A stretch of 54,129 nucleotides of DNA from Pseudolabrys sp. (lineage in GTDB: Bacteria; Pseudomonadota; Alphaproteobacteria; Rhizobiales; Xanthobacteraceae). Numbering within the stretch: the first letter of the stretch is position 1; each line of letters begins with the position of its first letter. Positions 42,715-50,766 of this stretch are shown here, in pieces. The translations under genes and the position numbers were made by a program. The notes beneath the pieces are model-generated. The model made no database searches and was not told the DNA's origin. It was given only the letters and a program-made list of their open reading frames with translations. The stretch covers positions 1 to 54,129 of the forward strand of contig JAHCKG010000031.1 in assembly GCA_026125895.1 (NCBI GenBank), read 5' to 3'.

Positions 42715-45700
42715 GCGAATACGCCCACGTCGAAAAGCCGTTGCTGACCCAGCTTGCTGGGCTCGGCTGGGCGGTGATCGACCAGGGCCACCAAATGATT
42801 CCGCAAGACCCGGCGGCCTCGCTGCGCTCAAGCTTTCGCGACCTCATATTGCCGCGGGTGTTCCGCGACACTGTCCGCGCGCTCAATACCCTGTCTGACG
42901 GCCGCGAATGGCTGACCGAACGACAATTGGGGGGGCTGATTGATGACATCTTCCGCCAGCCGGGCAAGGGCCTGCTCGATGCCAACGAGGCGGTGCAGGC
43001 GCTCCTGTTTAAGGCGCAGGTGGACCGCAACGAGCTTACTGGCGAGAAGGACCCGACTGTCCGCTTGATCGATTTTGCCAATCCGGAACGCAACAGCTTC
43101 CACGCCATCAATCAGTTCCGCATCGATACGCCTGGATGCTTGAAGGGCTTCATCATCCCCGACGTGGTGCTGTTCGTGAATGGCCTGCCGCTGGTGGTGA
43201 TCGAGGCCAAGATCGGCGACGCCAACACTGCGAACCCAATGCACGAAGCCTTCGTACAGCTGCAGCGCTACCGCGACGCGCGCCCCGAAACCGCGCGTGC
43301 CGGTCTGCGCGAAGGCGAGCCGAAGCTGTTTTATCCCAACCTCGCGGTGATCCGCACTTGCGGCGAGGCGGCGGAGTTCGGCACGATCAGTTCCACCCCC
43401 GAACACTTCTTCCGCTGGCGCGACATATGGCCGGAACAGTTTTCCGCGATCACCCCGTCGCTGGGCGAGGTCCGCGCGCAAGAGGAAATGGTGCAGGGCT
43501 TGCTCAACCCGCATTGCCTTCTCGACATGCTGCGCACCTGCTCGGTGTTCATGGACCTGCCCAACGGCAAGCGGGTGAAGGTGCTGGCCCGTTATCAGCA
43601 ACACCGCGCCGCCCGCCGGATTGTCGAGCGTTTGCGCACTGGCGAGACGCCGATGGAGCGGAGCGGCGTGGTGTGGCACACGCAAGGCTCTGGCAAGTCG
43701 CTCACCATGGTTTTCGTCGGCCGGATGTTGCGCGCCAGCCGTGACTTGAATGGCATGAAGATCGTGATGGCGGTGGACCGTGCCGATCTGGAAGACCAGC
43801 TATCCAATACCGCGAAGCTGATCGGCGGCAAGATCAACCTGGTCGACAGCCGCGCCGCCGTGCGCGACGTGCTCGCCTCTCCCGCCTCAGACGTGAATAT
43901 GGTGATGGTTCACAAGTTCGTCGAGGCGAAGGACGACTTGCCCGACAGCTTGCGCGAAAAGCTGGGGCGCTATGCCCCGCCACCGAGCGCCGAGAGCTTT
44001 GGCGTCGTCAACGACTCCCCGCGTATCCTCATCATGGTGGACGAGGCGCACCGCACGCAGGGGTCCGACATGGGGGACAATTTATTCGAGGCATTCCCCA
44101 ACGCCGCCCGCGTTGCCTTCACCGGTACCCCGCTGATCACCGAGCGGCATGGTGGCAAGCGGACTGTAAAGCGGTTCGGCGAGTATATCGATACCTACAA
44201 GCTCATGGACTCGGTAGAGGACGGGGCGACCCTACAAATCCTCTATGAAGGTCGCACCGCCAACACTGCCCTGCGTGATAAGGCTGAGTTTGACACCGCG
44301 TTCGAAGATCTCTTTGCGAACCGCTCGGCCGAAGACCTGCTCGCCATAAAGAAGAAATATGGAGCGACCGGCGACATCCTGGAAGCGGAAAGCCGCATCG
44401 GCGCGATCGCCCGCGATCTGGTCGGCCACTACATCGACAACATCCTGCCTAACGGATTCAAGGCGCAGGTCGTCTGCCATTCCAAGCTCGCCGCCGTGCG
44501 ATATGGCCGCGCTTTGCGCGAAGCCTTGCAGGACCGGCTGGAGGCGGAACGGGCGAAGCCGGTGCCGGACGCAGACCTGATTCGCCACATTGCCTTCCTC
44601 AAGGTGGCGGTCGTGGTGTCGCCGGACGCGACCAACGAGCCCGCCGCAATCACTGCCGCCCGCAAGGAGGCGCGGGAATTGAACGCGGTCGAGAATTTCT
44701 GCAAGCCGTTCGATTTCGACGACTATGACAAGGCCAACACCGGCATCGCCTTCCTTGTCGTGTGCGACATGCTGCTGACGGGATTCGATGCCCCGATCGA
44801 GCAGGTCATGTACATCGACAAGCGGCTGAAAGAGCACAACCTGCTCCAAGCCATCGCCCGCGTGAACCGCGTGACCCAGGGCAAGCAGCGGGGGTTTATC
44901 GTCGATTACATCGGCCTCGCCAACCATCTCACCGACGCGCTGAAAATCTACGCCAGTGAGGATATTGCGGACCTTCAGGCCGGATTAAAAAATCTGACCT
45001 CAGAACTGCCCATTCTGGAAGAACGTTATCGCCGGCTGCTCCAGCATTTCCAGGGGCTAGGTGTGCACGATATCGAGGCTTTCCTGACCGGCACACTCGG
45101 AAGTCCGGACGAGGAAGTTCGCGTAGTCCACAAGGCAGTGGACGCGCTCGAACCCATTAAGGCGCGTGCTGACTTCGAAGTCTATCTCAAGAAGTTCCTG
45201 ATGAGCCTCGACCTCATCCTCCCGGGTGCGGCCGCGCATCGGTATCGCGGACCGGCGAGACGGCTGGGCTATCTGATGCGCATGACCAAGGAGCGATACA
45301 AGGACGACTCCATCGATTTCGCAGGCGTTGGCGAAAAGGTCGCCGCGCTGATCAACAAACATCTCATAGAGCTGGGCGTCGACCCCAAAATTCCCCCGGT
45401 CGAACTGCTGGACCCGGATTTTGTCGAGCAGGTGACAGGTCACGCGCAGGGAGGTGCCCGCGCAAAGGCCAGCGAGATGGAGCACGCCATCCGCAAACAC
45501 TGCACCATCCATTTTGACGAGGACCCAGCCTTCTTCAAACGGATGAGCGAGAAGCTCGACACGCTCATCGCCAAGCATGGCGAAGACTGGACGGCGTTGG
45601 CCGAGCGCTACGAAGAACTGCGGTCTGAAATCAGGGCGGGGCGCGGTGAGGCGACAGCCGAATATCCCCCCGAAGTTGTTGTATTCCGTGACAACCTCCT

Positions 45701-45968
45701 CGATCTAATTGGTGACGGGACTACGCTTGCGGTCGAGGATGCCGCTATGCTGGACGCTCTCGCTGCCCGACTGGTTGGAGTCATCCGCAAATCTATTTCG
45801 ATCGTTGATTTCTGGCGCAAGCCGGACCAAGTGCGTCGCCTCAGAGCGAGTATCGACACGGAGTTGATGGTCTCTGGCATCGGCCCGGTTCACGATCAGC
45901 ACCAGCGTATCGCAGTTGAATTGACCAAGCTCGCCGAAAAGCGTCACGCGGAGTTGCTCCGGTCATGA
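42711..45968 (+). CDS. hsdR: Type I restriction endonuclease subunit R
   Basis: 1085 aa. N-terminal PD-(D/E)xK nuclease with PDVVLFVNGLPLVVIEAKIGD (about 149-169), then a superfamily 2 motor: Walker A in HTQGSGKSLTMVF (about 326-330), MVDEAHRTQ (about 443), FTGTPL, and motif VI QAIARVNRV, followed by a helical C-terminal region that binds the methylase core. It translocates DNA and cleaves unmethylated foreign DNA. All motifs are intact. Starts at ATGA overlapping the hsdS stop and ends with ATGA overlapping the next gene. Confidence 0.95.
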   Translation: MSEYAHVEKPLLTQLAGLGWAVIDQGHQMIPQDPAASLRSSFRDLILPRVFRDTVRALNTLSDGREWLTERQLGGLIDDIFRQPGKGLLDANEAVQALLFKAQVDRNELTGEKDPTVRLIDFANPERNSFHAINQFRIDTPGCLKGFIIPDVVLFVNGLPLVVIEAKIGDANTANPMHEAFVQLQRYRDARPETARAGLREGEPKLFYPNLAVIRTCGEAAEFGTISSTPEHFFRWRDIWPEQFSAITPSLGEVRAQEEMVQGLLNPHCLLDMLRTCSVFMDLPNGKRVKVLARYQQHRAARRIVERLRTGETPMERSGVVWHTQGSGKSLTMVFVGRMLRASRDLNGMKIVMAVDRADLEDQLSNTAKLIGGKINLVDSRAAVRDVLASPASDVNMVMVHKFVEAKDDLPDSLREKLGRYAPPPSAESFGVVNDSPRILIMVDEAHRTQGSDMGDNLFEAFPNAARVAFTGTPLITERHGGKRTVKRFGEYIDTYKLMDSVEDGATLQILYEGRTANTALRDKAEFDTAFEDLFANRSAEDLLAIKKKYGATGDILEAESRIGAIARDLVGHYIDNILPNGFKAQVVCHSKLAAVRYGRALREALQDRLEAERAKPVPDADLIRHIAFLKVAVVVSPDATNEPAAITAARKEARELNAVENFCKPFDFDDYDKANTGIAFLVVCDMLLTGFDAPIEQVMYIDKRLKEHNLLQAIARVNRVTQGKQRGFIVDYIGLANHLTDALKIYASEDIADLQAGLKNLTSELPILEERYRRLLQHFQGLGVHDIEAFLTGTLGSPDEEVRVVHKAVDALEPIKARADFEVYLKKFLMSLDLILPGAAAHRYRGPARRLGYLMRMTKERYKDDSIDFAGVGEKVAALINKHLIELGVDPKIPPVELLDPDFVEQVTGHAQGGARAKASEMEHAIRKHCTIHFDEDPAFFKRMSEKLDTLIAKHGEDWTALAERYEELRSEIRAGRGEATAEYPPEVVVFRDNLLDLIGDGTTLAVEDAAMLDALAARLVGVIRKSISIVDFWRKPDQVRRLRASIDTELMVSGIGPVHDQHQRIAVELTKLAEKRHAELLRS

Positions 45969-46666
45969 AGATGTGTGCTCAGGATATCGAGTTCACCCTG
46001 ATCCGTAGCGACCGGAAAACGGCGGACATCGTGATCGAGCGTTCGGGCGACGTGATTGTTCGCGCACCCGCCGGGATTGACGACGAAAAGGTGCGCGAGG
46101 CAGTCGTAGATCGGGCACTGTGGGTGCATCGCTCACTGGCCGACTGGGTCGACCTGAATTCCAGTCGGAGGTTTAGGCCGTTGGTCCAAGGTCAAGGCTT
46201 CGCCTATCTTGGTCGATCCTATCGATTGAAGTTCGTCGACGATGGCGACGTTCCGTTGCGCCTGAAGAATGGGCGTTGGGAGTTGTCCGAAGGCTTTGTC
46301 GCCAGGGAAGGGGAGCCGGCCGCTCGCAAGGCGTTCCGGGATTTCTACATCGCGAAAGGGCTCCAGATTTTCACGGAGCGAGTTCGGAGTCTTGCGCCGC
46401 TGATCGGCGTGGAGCCTGGCGAAGTCGTCGTCAAAGAACTGGGCTACCATTGGGCTTCATGCGGGGTGGGCGGTGCGTTGAACTTCCATTGGAAGACCTT
46501 GATGGCTCCGCAGACGATCATTGACTACATCGTCGTGCATGAACTCTGCCATCTCCGACACCGTGATCATTCTGTCGCCTTCTGGAATGAGGTAGACAAG
46601 GTGTTGCCACAGTACCGGGAGCGGAAGGAGTGGCTTCGGGTAAATGGAGCTGCATTGGACATTTAG
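45965..46666 (+). CDS. YgjP-type (M48-like) zinc metallopeptidase in the hsd operon
   Basis: 233 aa. HExxH zinc motif VHELCHLRHRDHS (His 192, Glu 193, His 196, further His 199 and 202) near the C terminus, preceded by LGYHWASCGVGGALNFHWKTLMAP, as in YgjP/WLM-like peptidases. Such genes often follow hsdR. Proteolytic control of HsdR or clearing of DNA-bound protein are possible roles, but both are inference. Start overlaps the hsdR stop (ATGA); a terminator follows at 46723. Confidence 0.83.
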   Translation: MKMCAQDIEFTLIRSDRKTADIVIERSGDVIVRAPAGIDDEKVREAVVDRALWVHRSLADWVDLNSSRRFRPLVQGQGFAYLGRSYRLKFVDDGDVPLRLKNGRWELSEGFVAREGEPAARKAFRDFYIAKGLQIFTERVRSLAPLIGVEPGEVVVKELGYHWASCGVGGALNFHWKTLMAPQTIIDYIVVHELCHLRHRDHSVAFWNEVDKVLPQYRERKEWLRVNGAALDI

Positions 46667-46722
46667 GCCCTTGAGACCGAACTCTGCCAGGTATCCCTGC
46701 GGCGCAAGCGCTTTATGTTTTT

Positions 46723-46758
46723 CAATCGGCTCGGATGTCAGTCTGAGCCGGTTTTTTA
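46723..46758 (+). terminator. Intrinsic terminator of the hsd operon
   Basis: CGGCTC (46727-46732) pairs with GAGCCG (46745-46750), extended by flanking A-T pairs, followed by GTTTTTTATT. It overlaps the stop of the convergent gene at 46756, so it may serve both directions. Confidence 0.8.
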
Positions 46759-47199
46759 TTGCTTTGTGATCTCCGAAATTCCAATTCTTTTGAGATGCAT
46801 TTCGGAAATGAGCAGGCGGTCACCGCGAACGAGAACGCCACCGAACACTTCATCCATAAACAGAAGTTCCCAATCTCTGAAATTCCACCGTTCGATCGCT
46901 TGGCTTAGGGTCGGTAAATACCAATCTTCATCAGTATCCGGACGTCCCCAGTCGTCGAGCTTGACGACTGCGATTCTTTCGCTTTTCAGCCTCGATTGTA
47001 CCAACCGCTGAGCGTCCTCATTAATGCGGTGTATAGTGTTGATCTGCGCCACGGTCAGGGCGGGAAAACTTGGAGCTTTTGCGCTGGCCGCGTAGGTTTT
47101 TCGGAAGACGGGACGTGGATAGTCGAATTCATCAATATATAACGCGCGTCCTTCACGGCGCCGTTCGACTACATCTTTTTCGTGAAGCTTAACGTTCAT
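46756..47199 (-). CDS. Unknown island protein (147 aa)
   Basis: No family recognised. Charged N terminus (NVKLHEKDVVERRREGRALYIDEF), central helix (ALTVAQINTIHRINEDAQRLVQSRL), C-terminal mixed region (DEDWYLPTLSQAIERWNFRDWELLFMDEV). GGGAGG lies six bases before the ATG, so it is very likely translated. It overlaps an upstream 51-codon frame by 11 bases. It is convergent with the hsd operon. Confidence 0.65.
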   Translation of the reverse strand: MNVKLHEKDVVERRREGRALYIDEFDYPRPVFRKTYAASAKAPSFPALTVAQINTIHRINEDAQRLVQSRLKSERIAVVKLDDWGRPDTDEDWYLPTLSQAIERWNFRDWELLFMDEVFGGVLVRGDRLLISEMHLKRIGISEITKQ

Positions 47200-47344
47200 C
47201 GCTGCCTCCCGACTGAATCGCGCCGATTTCGATTGCTTCCGTTGTTTTTCGATTGTGACGGTGTCCCCTTCGTTCCAAATAGAGGCGATTATCAGGCGGC
47301 CAAATATCGGCCTCCACTAAAGCTTCGGACCCAGTCTCGATCAT
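47189..47344 (-). CDS. Possible small protein (51 aa) coupled to the 147-aa gene
   Basis: Minus-strand frame from ATG 47344 to TAA 47189: begins MIETGSEALVEADIWPPDNRL and ends EIGAIQSGGSDER. Its end overlaps the next start by 11 bases. A GGGGAT stretch about 12 bases upstream is a weak ribosome binding site. If real, the pair has the size and layout of a small two-gene module, such as a toxin-antitoxin unit, but neither product is recognised. Confidence 0.35.
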   Translation of the reverse strand: MIETGSEALVEADIWPPDNRLYLERRGHRHNRKTTEAIEIGAIQSGGSDER

Positions 47345-47467
47345 CGCGGCCCGATCCCCAATCTCATCTACGGCGCGCCATGGCCACGGTCTTAACCTCT
47401 AGGGCATGCGAGCTCTGGTCAGGGGTACAATTGGCACATTAAACCTATTGCGCCCTAGCAGACCTCA

Positions 47468-47507
47468 TGTTACAAAGCAGTCAACGGTCGTTGTCTGGTT
47501 TGTAACA
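47468..47507. repeat. 40-bp palindrome before the recombinase, candidate crossover site
   Basis: Outer arms TGTTACAAA / TTTGTAACA and inner arms CAACG / CGTTG share one centre (between 47487 and 47488); 17 of 20 positions pair, around a central GT. It ends 8 bases before the recombinase start codon. Serine recombinases cut at a central dinucleotide flanked by imperfect inverted arms. Confidence 0.55.
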
Positions 47508-47515
47508 GGCGGTAT

Positions 47516-48202
47516 ATGGCCTCAAACGGCAAATTCGTCTGCTATTACCGGGTTTCGACGAGCCGACAGGGACGAAGTGGGCTCGGCCTTGAAGCTCAGC
47601 AGGCCGCGGTCGCCACTTATTTGAACGGCGGCAATTGGCGGATCATTGCTGAATTTACCGAAGTGGAGTCTGGGAGGCGTTCAGATCGCCCCGAGCTGGA
47701 CCGGGCGCTTGCCGCCGCTCGGCTCCATCGATGTCCTTTAGTCGTTAGCAAGGTCGACCGCCTCACCCGTTCGGTGGCATTTCTGTCGCGGCTACTTGAG
47801 GCGGGCGTAGATGTCCGGTTTGCTGACCTGCCCCAAATCGAGGGGGCCACGGGAAGGTTTCTCCTCCAACAGATGGTCGCAGTGGCGGAGCTGGAAGCTG
47901 GGATGATTAGTGCCCGCACCAAGGCGGCCCTGCGGGCTGCGAAGCGCCGAGGCGTCCAGTTGGGTGGCAATAGAGGGGGCGAGCCTTCCCCAGATGCCCG
48001 TAGGAAGGCCCTAGCGGTAGTTTCAGCACGGGCGGACCAGCGGGCGGGCGACCTAGCGGAAACAATTAAGCGTCTGCAGGCAAGCGGGGCAAGATCGCTG
48101 AGAGCTATCGCCGAGGAGCTTAACAAGGCCGGTATCCCTACGCCGCGCGGCCGGGGTTCGTGGTCTGCGGTTCAGGTTCAGCGGACTCTGGCGCGCTTGT
48201 AA
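47516..48202 (+). CDS. Small serine recombinase (resolvase/invertase family)
   Basis: 228 aa. Catalytic domain: CYYRVSTSRQGRSGLGLEAQ (nucleophile Ser about 14), DRPELDRALAAAR, the arginine motif SKVDRLTRS (about 78-86) and the long E helix after ATGRFLLQQMVAVAELEAGMISARTK. A short C-terminal HTH (GARSLRAIAEELNKAGIPTPRGRGSWSAVQVQRTLARL) binds DNA. It would resolve or invert DNA between target sites. The palindrome just upstream may be its site or operator. Confidence 0.87.
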   Translation: MASNGKFVCYYRVSTSRQGRSGLGLEAQQAAVATYLNGGNWRIIAEFTEVESGRRSDRPELDRALAAARLHRCPLVVSKVDRLTRSVAFLSRLLEAGVDVRFADLPQIEGATGRFLLQQMVAVAELEAGMISARTKAALRAAKRRGVQLGGNRGGEPSPDARRKALAVVSARADQRAGDLAETIKRLQASGARSLRAIAEELNKAGIPTPRGRGSWSAVQVQRTLARL

Positions 48203-48428
48203 GGCGGTGAAGCCGCGAGGCGGTCGGCCCGTGTTTGGGTGGCCTGCTCCCCTTTTTTGGATCACCGGGTGGGGTATTTCTAGCCAGGCCGATCAGGCGC
48301 GGGTCGTAACCCGAGCAGAGTGAGACTTGGCCCACGGCGGCGGCGGAAGAGGCGCTAAGTCTTCGGCGTCCGTTCGACAGCCTGCAGATTGTCAGGCGGG
48401 GCGCAAAGAAAGAGGGAGTAGGGATGTC

Positions 48429-48998
48429 ATGACATCGGCGGAATTCTGGAACCTGTTGTTAAAGGCGATTGGCATTCTGGGGGGAGTAGGCGTAGTCGCT
48501 GCCGCGATTGCTGGCTTCACTGCCAAATTTATGGCCGACCGATCAATTGAAAAGCATAAGGCGGCGCTGAGGCGAGAGACCGAGCGGTTAAAGTCTGAGC
48601 TCGGTAAGGAAACCGAGACCCACAAACTAAATTTGAAAAAGCAGGAGATGAATTACAATAGACAGTTGGATGCTGTTAGTGAATTTATTGCCCTTCATCA
48701 AAGCATGGGTCCTCAAAGCAGCTTTCCAGGAAAAAACTGGCATGACGTAAGAGAGGGAATACTAGAGGATTTTGCCGACTCGGAGAGCAAGCTGAAAGCC
48801 TACCGTAGAAAGTTTGCGGCCGTCTTAAGCGTAAACGCGAGAAACCTCCTATCCGAAGCCATCCTGATTGCCGAAGACAATAAGTTTTACGGACTGCCCG
48901 GGAGCGAGGTGACCGACGAAGAGGCCGAGAAGGCCGCCGACACCTTTGTCGAAACACTCAAAAGCCTTGAAGAGGAGCTTCTTCAGCAAGTGAACTAA
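48429..48998 (+). CDS. Membrane-anchored coiled-coil protein, unknown island cargo
   Basis: 189 aa. N-terminal transmembrane helix (about 8-32, LLLKAIGILGGVGVVAAAIAGFTAKFMA), coiled coil (about 34-72, IEKHKAALRRETERLKSELGKETETHKLNLKKQEM), helical C terminus. This resembles small cargo proteins often found in defence islands, whose roles are mostly unknown. ATG 48429 is preferred because it opens the hydrophobic helix and has GGGA upstream. It lies 226 bases after the recombinase, same strand. Confidence 0.7.
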   Translation: MTSAEFWNLLLKAIGILGGVGVVAAAIAGFTAKFMADRSIEKHKAALRRETERLKSELGKETETHKLNLKKQEMNYNRQLDAVSEFIALHQSMGPQSSFPGKNWHDVREGILEDFADSESKLKAYRRKFAAVLSVNARNLLSEAILIAEDNKFYGLPGSEVTDEEAEKAADTFVETLKSLEEELLQQVN

Positions 48999-49042
48999 AA
49001 CCACGTGTGTTGAGTCGATACGTGGATATCGAAATCTGTAGG

Positions 49043-49690
49043 CTAACTTCGCTTGGGTCGTTGATGGAGAAGGGTTTTTCCATGGGGCCATACCCGCATT
49101 AAGCGGATCAGCGAGAGACTAAGTTCTGCATCCAGCTTGTCCTCTAGGCCATCGAAACGCTCTTCCAAATGCTCGTACGTCCGCCACCGCATCCATTTTG
49201 GCTTCGGGGGGAAGTCCCAATCATCGGGATCATAACCACCCGCCTCGCATAGTTGGCGATTGAGTTTTGTCCTGGCGCTCCAAATCCGATCGGTCGATGT
49301 GAGGAACTGGCTGCGGTAGGCGACCTGTCGCCCCCATGTCTGACGACTGCAGAAATTTGCCGCCCCTGGAGGCTTCCACAGAACCGAGGCGGGCCGATTT
49401 TTTGCTGGACACATGAAATACCATTGAACTCCGCCGAAGTGCCTCGGACGAGCTCGCAGAGCTATTTTTTGGTCGCAGCTACTGAGCTGGATTCGGAGCC
49501 ACCCTTCCGAAGTGCCCCTCAAATCCGCGGAGATGACACCGGATTCGAGTTCGCCCCAATAGCTGTGCAGCCAGCGAATTCCCAAGGGACCGCTTTCTGC
49601 CCCGCGCTGAATGAATTTACTGCGGGCCAGCAAATTCAAATCCAGCTTCAATCCGTCCTGAAGGCAAACCCGTTCGCGTGGTCGAGGCAT
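49043..49690 (-). CDS. Unknown island protein (215 aa)
   Basis: Starts at MPRPRERVCLQDGLKLDLNLLARSKFIQRG and continues with repeated Trp/Arg-rich stretches (IRWLHSYWGELESG, WLRIQLSSCDQKIALRARPRHFGGVQWYFMCP). The middle looks like a small beta domain with cysteines (FMCP, FCSRQ), possibly zinc-binding; the C terminus is helical. The opening resembles hypothetical proteins common in rhizobial mobile regions; no function is known. GGGATC lies upstream of the ATG at 49690. Confidence 0.6.
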   Translation of the reverse strand: MPRPRERVCLQDGLKLDLNLLARSKFIQRGAESGPLGIRWLHSYWGELESGVISADLRGTSEGWLRIQLSSCDQKIALRARPRHFGGVQWYFMCPAKNRPASVLWKPPGAANFCSRQTWGRQVAYRSQFLTSTDRIWSARTKLNRQLCEAGGYDPDDWDFPPKPKWMRWRTYEHLEERFDGLEDKLDAELSLSLIRLMRVWPHGKTLLHQRPKRS

Positions 49691-50210
49691 CTTAGATCCC
49701 TTTTTGCAATAGTCCGCCTTCCGCGTCCTCCCCCTCCCGTTTAATCGGAGAGGGGAGCGGCTTGGAGGGAGCACTTCCCAGCACCGTATACCGAGGACTG
49801 CCCTTTATCGGTGGCCAGCCGCTCCCCGCTGCGAGATGCCGCAGCAACGCGGGGTTCGTGGTCCTCGCTATCCCTCAACCCGTGCTCGGGCATTCGGGCC
49901 GTCGGAAGGGCAATTGCCTGAAGCTCCGGCGGTGCTATCGGTTTTTTTCGAGACCGAAAACTCTGACGGCTCATCGCGCCCGCAATTCTGAGAAGGTTCG
50001 TTGGTCATGCGGACGGCTGAGGGGGCAGCCATCAACAGACCCGCAGCAATATTCCGCACTCGAACAGCCGATAGCTGGGTGCGACCTTCTCAACTCGGTT
50101 GAATGTGAGCGCGGATCGGTGGGACCTTGGCCGTAAAAAGCCTAATGATCGCGTGGAAGCGCTCGAAGTCCCACTCTTTGATAACCCTTTGATATTAAAG
50201 GATTGAAGCG
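49691..50210. other. Right end of the island, no gene recognised
   Basis: These 520 bases carry only short frames on both strands with no recognisable product. The sequence becomes AT-richer towards attR. No promoter or repeat other than the attachment site was identified. Confidence 0.4.
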
Positions 50211-50228
50211 GTCCCCTAGGGAGCGCCA
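50211..50228. repeat. Right attachment site (attR)
   Basis: GTCCCCTAGGGAGCGCCA, identical to the last 18 bases of tRNA-Glu at 36341-36358. The flanking bases differ on both sides. Confidence 0.9.
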
Positions 50229-50379
50229 CTCTTTTACAACTGGACGATTTTCAGTTTCTCCAGCTATTCAGCGAGCACCGCTCGCAACAATTCTTGTCCA
50301 AGTGCCGTTACCCTGTGTTCGTCAGAAGAACCTGCTCCTCACTTCGTCGAACTGGCCGCCGCTACCGTCGTTCTCACCG

Positions 50380-50599
50380 GTCGATGTATCCAATACGCGG
50401 GCGCTGATGGCGGCGGTGCCGCGGCACGATCCGTCGCAGCGCATTGCAGGTGCTATCGAAACCGGCGAACCGCCGAGCCAGTTCACGCGCGCGATTGCAG
50501 CGCCTATGCTGCTCGCTAGCCACCGATCGCTGCCGCGCGGAAGCGCCCGCGGTGCGCCCGATTGACCTGGGCCGCTTGGCGTCTTGTCACTTGCTCTGA
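50380..50599 (+). pseudogene. Decayed C-terminal fragment of an Opp/Dpp-type ABC transporter ATPase
   Basis: Frame 1 reads NTRALMAAVPRHDPSQRIAGAIETGEPPS (50392-50478), matching the HPYTRALLAAVP...GEPPSP end of oligopeptide/dipeptide ATPases. After a degenerate stretch another frame reads DRCRAEAPAVRPIDLGRLASCHLL and a stop at 50597-50599 (from 50525), which is the usual C-terminal end of the same proteins. The CRFHPRCP part between is corrupted and the ATPase domain is absent upstream. It begins about 150 bases outside attR, so it is a chromosomal relic. Confidence 0.7.
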
Positions 50600-50670
50600 T
50601 CCTGCGCCAAAGCGGAATGACAATGCACGCTGCGCGCATCCTTGCTGCATTGCGATACTACCGATCATCG

Positions 50671-50683
50671 GATGTTAAACATC
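50671..50683. promoter_or_regulatory. Candidate operator of the FadR-type regulator
   Basis: GATGTTAAACATC is a perfect 13-bp palindrome with the GT-N3-AC core typical of FadR-family operators, flanked by CATCG/CGGATGAT repeats. It lies 84 bases before the regulator start. Confidence 0.45.
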
Positions 50684-50766
50684 GGATGATTGCGCCGGTG
50701 TGAGATCTGTGTATCCTCGGCCGTGCCAGCGGGCCCAAGAGCCGGCGGCAGGGGAGCGAACACATC

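Larger units (their letters stand above)
36341..50228. mobile_element. tRNA-Glu-integrated genomic island carrying a type I restriction-modification system
   Basis: Bounded by the 18-bp direct repeat GTCCCCTAGGGAGCGCCA at 36341-36358 (tRNA 3' end) and 50211-50228; the inserted DNA is about 13.9 kb. Content: tyrosine integrase beside the tRNA, AlpA-like HTH, unknown regulator-like gene, hsdM-hsdS-hsdR-metalloprotease operon, an unknown gene pair, a serine recombinase and two unknown genes. The ends are visibly more AT-rich than the flanking chromosome. There are no phage structural or conjugation genes, so it is a small integrative island rather than a full prophage or ICE. Confidence 0.9.

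Noticed and set aside
46926-46942. Shared TCTTCATCAGTAT with the sequence near 36379
   Set aside because: A 13-base match between two AT-rich island spots with no symmetry or further similarity is probably chance.
50203-50228. Possible second tRNA-Glu at the right end
   Set aside because: Only the last 18 bases of the tRNA are present; no D arm or anticodon arm precedes them.
50203-50565. 120-codon plus-strand frame spanning attR and the region after it
   Set aside because: It begins inside the island, crosses the attachment site and only its later part resembles a protein (an ATPase relic), so it is not a real gene.
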